Shown here: positions 7,536-13,312 of the stretch, in pieces | Position numbering within the stretch: the first letter of the stretch is position 1 | Layout of the letters: each line of letters begins with the position of its first letter | From: Opitutaceae bacterium | GTDB lineage: Bacteria > Verrucomicrobiota > Verrucomicrobiia > Opitutales > Opitutaceae | Length of the DNA: 13,312 bases | Assembly (NCBI GenBank): GCA_025352845.1 | Contig: JANXSC010000152.1 | Location: forward strand, 1 to 13,312 | Direction of reading: 5' to 3' | The notes under the pieces: model-generated | Databases searched by the model: none | Told to the model about the DNA's origin: nothing | What the model saw: the letters and a program-made list of their open reading frames with translations, nothing else | Program-made: the position numbers and the translations under genes

Positions 7536-8150
7536 CTCCTCCAGCTCCACGTTCCAATACGCGACGTCCAGGAAATCCTTCCAGACCTCGTGCCGCTGGT
7601 TGCCGAGCACGATCGAGATGACAGGCCGCCATTTCGGGCGGACGGGTTTGCGCATGAGCCGCATGTGCGCTTCGTGCGGGAGGCGGTTGGCTTTTTTCGA
7701 GTTACACTTGATGCACGAGCAGACGATGTTTTCCCACGTGGTCTTCCCGCCGTAGTCGCGCGGGATCACGTGGTCGAGGTTGAGCTGCTCGCGCGGCATC
7801 GCGCGCGCGCAATACTGGCAGGTGTTCTTGTCCCGCTCGAAGACGTTGTTGCGGGTGAGCTTCAGCTCCTTGCACGGCAGCCGGTCGAAAAACGTGAGCA
7901 GAATCACGCGCGGCAGCCGGATGGTGCGGTTGGGCGTGTGCACCATGTCGAGCGCGGCGACCGGCGGGTTGCTCACCGAAAAATCGATCCAGTCGAGCAG
8001 CGCGAACGTGCGGAAATCGTCGTCGTGGTGATGCACGACCTGCGCGTGCCCGCGGGCCAAAAGCCCGAAGGCGCGCTTCGCGCCAATGACATTCACCGCC
8101 TGCCACAGGCGGTTGAGCACGAGCACCGGTTGGTCAAGCACGGCTTCCAT
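7533..8150 (-). CDS. HNH endonuclease family protein
   Basis: A 205-residue protein with the start taken at ATG 8150-8148. The N-terminal part has the VLVLNRLWQAVNV segment typical of this family. The HNH nuclease domain lies at about residues 100-160: Cys111 and Cys114 (CQYC), LNLDHVIPRDYGG with Asp126-His127, WENIV with Asn141, and Cys146/Cys149 (CIKC) followed by Asn150 and Lys-Lys. The two CxxC pairs should bind a structural zinc, with His127 and the Asn residues forming the metal nuclease centre. Family members are common in bacteria and cyanobacteria, mostly of unknown role. No methylase or restriction partner is next to it, so I do not call a restriction system. A GTG at 8174 would add 8 residues, but it lies inside the possible promoter described separately, and family proteins begin close to VLVLN. 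Confidence 0.87.
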   Translation of the reverse strand: MEAVLDQPVLVLNRLWQAVNVIGAKRAFGLLARGHAQVVHHHDDDFRTFALLDWIDFSVSNPPVAALDMVHTPNRTIRLPRVILLTFFDRLPCKELKLTRNNVFERDKNTCQYCARAMPREQLNLDHVIPRDYGGKTTWENIVCSCIKCNSKKANRLPHEAHMRLMRKPVRPKWRPVISIVLGNQRHEVWKDFLDVAYWNVELEE

Positions 8151-8161
8151 ACGGGGGCACG

Positions 8162-8191
8162 GCAATAGCCGCACGCCGCCAGCGCTGTCAA
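8162..8191 (-). promoter_or_regulatory. Possible promoter for the HNH gene
   Basis: Read on the minus strand, a perfect -35 box TTGACA (8191-8186) is followed after 17-18 bases by CTATTG/TATTGC (8168-8162), a weak -10 box with TAT conserved. Transcription would start near 8155, only about five bases before the ATG at 8150, giving an almost leaderless mRNA. This agrees with the lack of a ribosome binding site there and favours the ATG over the GTG at 8174. The weak -10 keeps confidence modest. Confidence 0.35.
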
Positions 8192-8223
8192 GGATGGCGG
8201 TCGGGGCCCGCCTCGTTTCGGGA

Positions 8224-9852
8224 TTAGTCGCGGCGCGCGTTCACCAGCAACGCCACGATGCGATCGATATCCGCCTCCGGCAGGCCAAGTTTTGGCATCG
8301 TGCTGCCGGGCGCAAATGCGTCGGGATTGGAGATAAACTGCTTCAAGGTTTCTTTCGTCCATACTCCGCCCTTGGCCTTCAAGCCCGGCGAGTAGCGCGC
8401 AAAGCTATCCGTCGCGATCGCCCTTCCAATCAGGTTGCCAAAGCTCGGGGCGAGATGCGTGGGACCAGTCGTGTCGAAGTGGTGGCATGCCATGCAAGTC
8501 GCCAGCTCCGGCTGCCCGAAATAGCCGAGCCCCCGCTCGTTCTTTTTCAGCTTGGGTTGATCCACGTCGATGAACAGGAGCTGCGCATCGTCCGTCCACA
8601 GCACGATCGTCCCGGTCTTGAGCTGCACCATGTCGCGAATCCGGTTTCCCAGCCAAATCCCCTCGCTGTAAACCACCCGCTGCCCATCGAGGCGCAGCCG
8701 GAAAAGCGACGACGCCTTCAGTGACGCCACGAGCAAATCCCCATCCCAGCTCGGATGGAAATTTTTAATCTCAATTAGATTCGAGGTGCCGATCGAGGGG
8801 AGCCACGCGTAGGTCGGCATCGTATAGCCGGCGTGGCCGCCGGAAAGTTTGGCGTTGGGCCAGTCGTAGGTGCCGTAGTCGGTCCCAAGCGTCACGTTGG
8901 GCCAGCCGTAATTCGCACCATCGACGATCCGGTTCAACTCATCGCCGCCCGCCGGCCCATGTTCCGTGGAAAAGACAGCGCCGCTCGCAGTGACGAGCAG
9001 CCCCTGCGGATTGCGGTGCCCCAGACTAACCATCCGGCGCTTTCCCGTCGCCCACTCGATCTCGAAAATTTTCCCGAACGTCGACGCTGGATCCTGCGCG
9101 ACCTTCTTTGCCGACTCGATCATCACGCCGTCCTGATTGTAGTCGCCCACGGTGAGCAGCAGCTTCGTCGCATCCTTCACCGCCAACCGTCCGCCCCCGG
9201 CCTGTCCGGCAAACACCGGCGCCCCCATCGGATCGGAGGTAAACAACGTCTTCCACGCCCCCGTCGGCCTAACCGTCTTCGGATCGATCGCAATCAGCGA
9301 CACCGCGAGAAACGGTTTCTGTTTCTCCGGATCGAAGCTCTCGTAGGAAACCGCGAGCGACGCGGCAGCGGGCACATATTCCACATCGTGCACGCGTAGA
9401 TTGCCGATCTCTCCGCGCAGACTGAGGACAAACGCCGCGATGTTGTTCGGTAGCGCCGGGAACTCCCGCTTCACGATTTCCCCGGCCTCGTGCACATAGA
9501 TTCCCCCGAGCCAGTCGACGAGGACGAGCGTGTCGTCCACCACCGCTATCCCGCCGACCCCCTTGGGGAACGCCTGCGTCGCACTCACCTTCAATCCGCG
9601 CACCGTGAGGGGGAGCAGTGCCGTGTCGAGACTGCGGGCGCTACGCGGGTCGCCGGAATCCTTCGCATACTGCGCCGCGACCACCGCCGCAGGATCCAGC
9701 GAACGTCGCGTCCGCCAATCTTTCGCCGCCTTCCCGGCCGCCACGATCTGGGGATAGGGAAACGGTTTGAACTTCATGAACAGGGCGCCGGCGGCGAACA
9801 CCAGCATGAACAACCCACAGCGCAGGAATCGGGATTTGGCTGAATCACTCAT
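8224..9852 (-). CDS. PQQ-type glucose/sorbosone dehydrogenase fused to cytochrome c, membrane-anchored
   Basis: A 542-residue protein with ATG 9852-9850 taken as start. Residues 9-28 form a hydrophobic N-terminal anchor without a clear cleavage site, so the rest should face the periplasm. Residues about 75-440 form a six-bladed propeller of the GSDH family (soluble PQQ aldose dehydrogenase, YliI-like): RVHDVEY around 155, GDYNQDG, GHRNPQG at 278-284, TEHGPAGGDELN at 296-307 and NYGWPN at 314-319 mark the cofactor and active-site loops. The C-terminal part, from about 447, is a class I cytochrome c with CMACH at 453-457 and a likely axial Met519 in GSTMPKLGL. Known members oxidise aldose sugars with PQQ; electrons would pass to the fused haem. 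The true substrate is unknown. A GTG at 9885 would add 11 residues, but it sits inside an inverted repeat. Confidence 0.88.
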   Translation of the reverse strand: MSDSAKSRFLRCGLFMLVFAAGALFMKFKPFPYPQIVAAGKAAKDWRTRRSLDPAAVVAAQYAKDSGDPRSARSLDTALLPLTVRGLKVSATQAFPKGVGGIAVVDDTLVLVDWLGGIYVHEAGEIVKREFPALPNNIAAFVLSLRGEIGNLRVHDVEYVPAAASLAVSYESFDPEKQKPFLAVSLIAIDPKTVRPTGAWKTLFTSDPMGAPVFAGQAGGGRLAVKDATKLLLTVGDYNQDGVMIESAKKVAQDPASTFGKIFEIEWATGKRRMVSLGHRNPQGLLVTASGAVFSTEHGPAGGDELNRIVDGANYGWPNVTLGTDYGTYDWPNAKLSGGHAGYTMPTYAWLPSIGTSNLIEIKNFHPSWDGDLLVASLKASSLFRLRLDGQRVVYSEGIWLGNRIRDMVQLKTGTIVLWTDDAQLLFIDVDQPKLKKNERGLGYFGQPELATCMACHHFDTTGPTHLAPSFGNLIGRAIATDSFARYSPGLKAKGGVWTKETLKQFISNPDAFAPGSTMPKLGLPEADIDRIVALLVNARRD

Positions 9853-9877
9853 TGAATAAAATGCAGATGCGATGCTA

Positions 9878-9898
9878 CGCCTCACCCGACCTGAGGCG
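9878..9898. repeat. Inverted repeat upstream of the dehydrogenase
   Basis: The arms CGCCTCA and TGAGGCG flank a 7-base loop CCCGACC in the 96-base gap between the helicase stop (9949) and the dehydrogenase ATG (9852). It could be a weak transcript end for the helicase mRNA, an operator for the dehydrogenase, or a dispersed palindrome. No T-run follows on either strand. Confidence 0.4.
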
Positions 9899-9948
9899 AG
9901 TGCGGAACCTACGTGGCACCGGGCGAAAAGCGCGCACGACTCCTCCTG

Positions 9949-11805
9949 TTATTCGGACTTCGTTTCGTCTCCCGCCCGCATCGGCTCCAGGGCGATCCCC
10001 TTCAGTTTGATGCCGGCGAGTTTTTTCACGATGAAGTCCGCCTCGGTCTCGGCGACGTCGGCCAGCGTGTGCCGCTGGTGGATGTCGATCGCGCCCACCA
10101 CGGTGGCGGGCAGGCGGGTGACGCCGGCGATTTTTCCGACGATGTCGGCCGGCGTCACGAGCTGCTTGCGGCCCACGTTGAGGAAGATTGGCACCATGCC
10201 CGGCTCGCGCCCGGTGCGGGCGGGACGTTCGTATTTTGCCTTGCGCGCGGAATTCTCAAAACCGCCTTCGTCTTCGCGCTCGTTGCCGACCGGCGCGTCG
10301 TCGGTGGCAGGCGCGCTGTGGGCCGGCGCGTCGGCAGCGTAAACGGCGGCTCGTGCCGTGGGTGCTGCCGTCGGCGACGGCACGGCGACCGGACGAGCAA
10401 GCGACTTCGGTGCCACCACACTCTTCGCCCAGGTCGGCACGGGTTTTCCTGCGGCCACAGGGGCCGCGGTCTTCGAGGACGCTACCGTCGGCTTTGCCGC
10501 ACCGTCGCCGGATGCCCCTCCGCCTTGGAGCATCGTGATCAGGGCCGAGCAAATGTCGGTGCTCGCATAACCCTCATCGAGCAGGCGATCGATCATGCGG
10601 TCGTGCGGCTTGAATTTTTTCTCGTCGAGGGTCGCCCGGATCTTGTCGAAGAAGACGCTTGAGCGCGCCTCCTCCACTTCATCGAGCGACGGAATCTTGC
10701 CGCGCCGGATATCGAGCCGCGCCCAGCGCACCATGCTCTGGAGTTTGTAGATTTCCTGGCCGGAAACGAAGGTGAAGGCCTGTCCCTTGCGCCCCGCGCG
10801 CCCGGTGCGGCCGATGCGGTGCGTGTAGTCCTCGGCGTCGTTCGGCAGATCGAAATTGAAGACCACCTCGAGGTCGTCCACGTCGAGCCCGCGCGCCGCG
10901 ACATCCGTGGCGACGAGAAACTCGAACTTCCGCTCGCGGAACTTCGCCATCACCCGGTCGCGCTGCGTCTGCGTGATGTCGCCATGCAGGCGGTCCGTCA
11001 GGTAGCCGCGCGAGTGCAGATGCTCGTCGAGATCGTCCACCATGACCTTCGTGCTGCAAAAAATGATCCCGTAGCGGAAATCGTTCACATCGATCAGGCG
11101 CGTGAGCGCCTCGATCTTCGAGCGGCGGTCCACCTCGAAATACGTCTGCTCCACCTGCGGCGCGTTCTGCGCCACCGAATCGATTTTGATCCAGGCCGGG
11201 TCCTTCGAGTAGCGCCCGATCAAGTCCTGGATCGCGCGCGGGATCGTCGCGGAGAAGAACAGCAGCTGCCGCGTCGCCGGCGTGGCCGAGAGGATTTTCT
11301 CGATGTCGTCGCGGAAGCCCATGTCGAGCATCCGGTCCGTCTCGTCGAGAATCACGAGCTTGAGCTGGTCGAGCTTGAGCGTGCCGCGCTCCATGTGATC
11401 CATCACGCGACCGGGCGTGCCGATGACGATCTGCACGCCCGCCGCGAGCGCCCGGAATTGCCGCTCGTAGCTCTGGCCGCCATAGATCGGCACACCCGAT
11501 ACGCCGCGTTTGAAGAGGGCGAGCTTGCCGAATTCCTCCGCCACCTGCACCGCGAGTTCGCGAGTCGGGCAGAGGATGAGGACCTGCACCGCGTGAATCT
11601 TCGGGTCCACTTTCTCGATCGCGGGAATCGCAAACGCGGCCGTCTTGCCCGACCCGGTGGACGACTGGCCGACGACATCCTTCCCCGCGAGAATTGTCGG
11701 GATGACGGCCGTCTGAATGGGCGAGGCTTCCTCGAATCCCATTTTGTCCACGGCTTTGAGCAGGTCGGCCGAGAGGCCCAGTTCCGAGAAGAGACGTTTT
11801 TCCAT
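9949..11805 (-). CDS. DEAD-box ATP-dependent RNA helicase with DbpA-like RNA-binding tail
   Basis: A 618-residue RNA helicase with ATG 11805-11803 taken as start (MEKRLFSELGLS). The helicase core shows a Q motif (GFEEASPIQ, residues 23-31), motif I STGSGKT (49-55), PTREL, GTPGR, motif II DETD (154-157, rather than DEAD), motif III SAT (185-187), DVAARGLDV (301-309) and motif VI HRIGRTGRAGR (329-339). After a helical extension comes an Ala/Pro/Val-rich linker at about 430-535, probably disordered. A C-terminal domain (about 540-612, FLNVGRKQLVTPADIVGKI and GAIDIHQRHTLADV) resembles the DbpA RNA-binding domain. CsdA/DeaD and DbpA proteins remodel rRNA during ribosome assembly, often in the cold; which role applies here is not readable. 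An upstream ATG at 11823 would add six residues (MCARCG) not expected in the family. Confidence 0.93.
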   Translation of the reverse strand: MEKRLFSELGLSADLLKAVDKMGFEEASPIQTAVIPTILAGKDVVGQSSTGSGKTAAFAIPAIEKVDPKIHAVQVLILCPTRELAVQVAEEFGKLALFKRGVSGVPIYGGQSYERQFRALAAGVQIVIGTPGRVMDHMERGTLKLDQLKLVILDETDRMLDMGFRDDIEKILSATPATRQLLFFSATIPRAIQDLIGRYSKDPAWIKIDSVAQNAPQVEQTYFEVDRRSKIEALTRLIDVNDFRYGIIFCSTKVMVDDLDEHLHSRGYLTDRLHGDITQTQRDRVMAKFRERKFEFLVATDVAARGLDVDDLEVVFNFDLPNDAEDYTHRIGRTGRAGRKGQAFTFVSGQEIYKLQSMVRWARLDIRRGKIPSLDEVEEARSSVFFDKIRATLDEKKFKPHDRMIDRLLDEGYASTDICSALITMLQGGGASGDGAAKPTVASSKTAAPVAAGKPVPTWAKSVVAPKSLARPVAVPSPTAAPTARAAVYAADAPAHSAPATDDAPVGNEREDEGGFENSARKAKYERPARTGREPGMVPIFLNVGRKQLVTPADIVGKIAGVTRLPATVVGAIDIHQRHTLADVAETEADFIVKKLAGIKLKGIALEPMRAGDETKSE

Positions 11806-11943
11806 GCCACACCGTGCGCACATTCTTTGCCGTGCGCGAGTTCACAATGAGAACCTTATGCGCCATACGTAGCCAGATGACTTGTGGGTCCGCCGCACGA
11901 TCCCATGCTGCGCCCCGTTCTTTGGATTTACGCGCCTAAGACG

Positions 11944-11964
11944 ACGCCGCTTCCTCGGCGTTTT
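11944..11964 (+). terminator. Terminator-like hairpin with T-run
   Basis: The stem ACGCCG/CGGCGT (11944-11949 and 11956-11961) has a 6-base loop CTTCCT and runs into TTTT on the plus strand. There is no recognised plus-strand gene upstream of it, so either a short transcript ends here or the match is chance. A 30-codon plus-strand frame (11847-11939) stops four bases before the stem, but its rare codons are unlike the neighbours. Confidence 0.28.
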
Positions 11965-12208
11965 CACGGGGAACCCAATATTCCGCCACGCCTTCGCTCT
12001 CCAGCGAAACGCGGCGGACGGGGCGAACGGCCACACGCAAGTGAGGCCCAGGTGACTTCCTAGCACCGAGCCCGTCAGCTAACCTCGTCGGCAATGGGAA
12101 GGGTGATCCACTGCGCTCCCGCTCGGGCGGGCGCGAAACGGTCGCTCCACATCGCAACCGCACCGTCGTGCGCGCACGCTCACCCGTTCGCTCGCGGCGG
12201 CGCATTTC

Positions 12209-12212
12209 GGAG
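12209..12212 (+). promoter_or_regulatory. Shine-Dalgarno GGAG deciding the SPFH start
   Basis: GGAG lies 9 bases before the ATG at 12222. This supports that ATG over an upstream in-frame start at 12168, whose extra 18 Arg/Ser-rich residues would precede the first membrane helix. Confidence 0.6.
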
Positions 12213-12221
12213 TCCTCCACC

Positions 12222-13268
12222 ATGACCGCTTCGTCTGCTTCAACGCTCGCTTCCGCGGGAACGCTCTGCGCGCTCCTGCTCCTGGTCGGCCTGAGCCTCG
12301 TGCTTAAGGGCCTCGCCCTCCAACCGCGCTCCCTCGGTTCGCGTCTCGCGCTCGGCGGCGCATCGCTCGCGCTCGTGCTCACCGCGTTTATCGTCGCCGA
12401 CGGCTGGCTTGAGCGCGCGGTGCTGTTCGGCTTTGGCCTCGTGTTCGCTCCGTTGCTCCTCGGCCTTGTCGTCATCCGCGAAAACCAAGTCGGCATCGTC
12501 ATCAAAAAATTTGCCCGCCGCAATCTCGCTCCCGGCGAACTCATCGCGCTTCACGCCGAGGCCGGCTATCAGGCCGACACGCTCCCTCCCGGCCTGCACT
12601 TCGGCTACGGCTTCTGGCAATTCCGCGTCGCCAAAGTCCCGATGCTCATCGTCCCGCCGGGCGAGATCGCGTGTGTCGTCTCGGCCGCCGGCACGCAGAT
12701 TCCGCCCGAGCGTCTCCTCGCGAAAGTCGTAGCGTGCGACAATTTTCAGGACGCGCGCCGCTTCCTCACCGCGGGCGGCGAGAAAGGCCGCCAGCTCGGC
12801 CTCCTCACGGCCGGCAGCTACCGAATAAACTCCGCCCTCTTCACCGTCATCACGGCCGAACTCGCGTCCGAGCACGGCATGGCGCCCGAGCAGCTCGCCG
12901 TCACGCGCATCCAGCCCGACATGGTCGGCATCGTCACCACGCTCGACGGTCGTCCCATCGAGGCAGGCGACATCGCCGGCGGCCTCATCCACGATCATGA
13001 CAACTTCCAAAACGCCCAGGCCTTCCTCGCCGACGGCGGACGCCGCGGCTTGCAGGAGCAAGTCCTCCTCTCAGGCGCATGGAATCTCAACCCGTGGTTC
13101 GCCGCCGTCGAATCCGTCCCGATGCTCAACATTCCCATCGGCTCCGTCGGCGTCGTCATCTCCTTCGTCGGCCTCGCCCACGAGGATGTGAGCGGCGCCG
13201 CGTTCAAGCACGGCGACCTCGTCAACGTCGGCCACAAGGGCGTGTGGGCACGAGCTCGGTGCGCATGA
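12222..13268 (+). CDS. SPFH/flotillin-like membrane protein, 5' part, disrupted at 13247/13248
   Basis: The open frame gives 348 residues, but only 1-342 appear genuine. Three N-terminal hydrophobic helices (about 11-29, 41-58, 66-85) are followed by RENQVGIVIKKF and the start of a band-7/SPFH-type region. Two internal repeats are visible: residues 173-209 (DNFQDARRFLTAGGEKG, then YRINSALF) and 260-296 (DNFQNAQAFLADGGRRG, then WNLNPWF). Each leads into a PIGSVGVV- or PDMVGIV-like strand. This layout matches long bacterial flotillin-like proteins of several hundred residues, thought to scaffold membrane domains; molecular function is unknown. After Trp342 (13245-13247) the frame yields six unrelated residues and a stop. 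The reverse complement of the following bases encodes the expected continuation, so the natural gene is broken here by an inversion or assembly chimera. The start is supported by GGAG at 12209-12212. Confidence 0.8.
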   Translation: MTASSASTLASAGTLCALLLLVGLSLVLKGLALQPRSLGSRLALGGASLALVLTAFIVADGWLERAVLFGFGLVFAPLLLGLVVIRENQVGIVIKKFARRNLAPGELIALHAEAGYQADTLPPGLHFGYGFWQFRVAKVPMLIVPPGEIACVVSAAGTQIPPERLLAKVVACDNFQDARRFLTAGGEKGRQLGLLTAGSYRINSALFTVITAELASEHGMAPEQLAVTRIQPDMVGIVTTLDGRPIEAGDIAGGLIHDHDNFQNAQAFLADGGRRGLQEQVLLSGAWNLNPWFAAVESVPMLNIPIGSVGVVISFVGLAHEDVSGAAFKHGDLVNVGHKGVWARARCA

Positions 13269-13312
13269 TGCGCGTGTTGACGGGGTGCTTGCCGGGGAAG
13301 AGCGGGGTGACC
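13248..13312 (-). other. Inverted segment of the SPFH gene at the window end
   Basis: Read on the minus strand, these 65 bases begin GGTCACCCCG and, from the second base, translate as VTPLFPGKHPVNTRIMRTEL plus Val without a stop. Joined to the upstream KGVW this gives GVWVTPLFPGKHPVNTRIM, a sensible protein run that matches my recollection of the conserved KGVWVTPLYPGKHP stretch in long flotillin-like proteins. The plus-strand reading is a short nonsense tail. The segment is therefore SPFH coding DNA in flipped orientation. Confidence 0.75.

Larger units (their letters stand above)
11806..12221. other. Gene-poor divergent region upstream of helicase and SPFH gene
   Basis: This stretch of 416 bases between two divergent genes holds no recognisable protein. 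It must contain both promoters, but I find no convincing -35/-10 pair. It may carry a long helicase leader. Minus-strand open frames that cross it (ending at 11842 and 11936) match no family I know. A hairpin with a T-run at 11944-11964 and a good ribosome binding site at 12209-12212 are listed separately. Confidence 0.6.

Noticed and set aside
7533..8150. HNH endonuclease as part of a restriction or phage-defence system
   Set aside because: No methyltransferase, helicase-nuclease partner, toxin or phage gene is adjacent; the neighbours are metabolic and regulatory.
11842..12544. Minus-strand frames upstream of the helicase, one ending VAEYWVPRENAEEAASS
   Set aside because: The end looks somewhat protein-like, but there is no plausible start nearby, no family match I know, and the long version is a shadow of the SPFH gene.

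Overview
The window is a GC-rich, gene-dense chromosomal fragment from a bacterium. Codon bias is so strong that whole genes stay open on the antisense strand. Gene content and protein style (full-length GlnD with two ACT domains, a DEAD-box helicase with a DbpA-type tail, a long SPFH/flotillin-like protein with internal repeats) suggest Verrucomicrobiota, perhaps Opitutaceae. That assignment is an inference from protein style; there is no rRNA in the window to confirm it.

Layout from left to right. The 5' part of valS (valyl-tRNA synthetase) runs off the left edge on the minus strand. A gene-free divergent region of about 300 bases follows and carries one perfect inverted repeat. On the plus strand come glnD (PII uridylyltransferase/uridylyl-removing enzyme), a soluble GAF-GAF histidine kinase, and a 61-residue membrane protein whose start codon overlaps the kinase stop codon. 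Then come four minus-strand genes: a GcvR-like double-ACT protein, an HNH endonuclease, a membrane-anchored PQQ-type sugar dehydrogenase fused to cytochrome c, and a DEAD-box RNA helicase. After roughly 400 gene-free bases, the 5' part of an SPFH/flotillin-like gene starts on the plus strand.

Together the genes are mostly housekeeping and regulatory. GlnD links glutamine status to PII. The kinase just downstream has no transmembrane segment and could sense an intracellular cue through its GAF domains, but its response regulator is not in the window. The GcvR-like protein is another ACT-based sensor candidate. The dehydrogenase is probably exported and passes electrons to its own haem domain.

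The most striking observation is at the right edge. The last 65 bases (13248-13312) are out of register with the SPFH gene, but their reverse complement encodes a peptide that reads as the natural continuation of the protein. Either a DNA inversion breakpoint lies at 13247/13248 or the end of the assembly is chimeric. A second structural observation is a pair of related 42-43 base palindromic elements whose first bases supply the TAG stop codons of two neighbouring minus-strand genes. I see no CRISPR array, tRNA, rRNA, insertion sequence or recognisable defence island.
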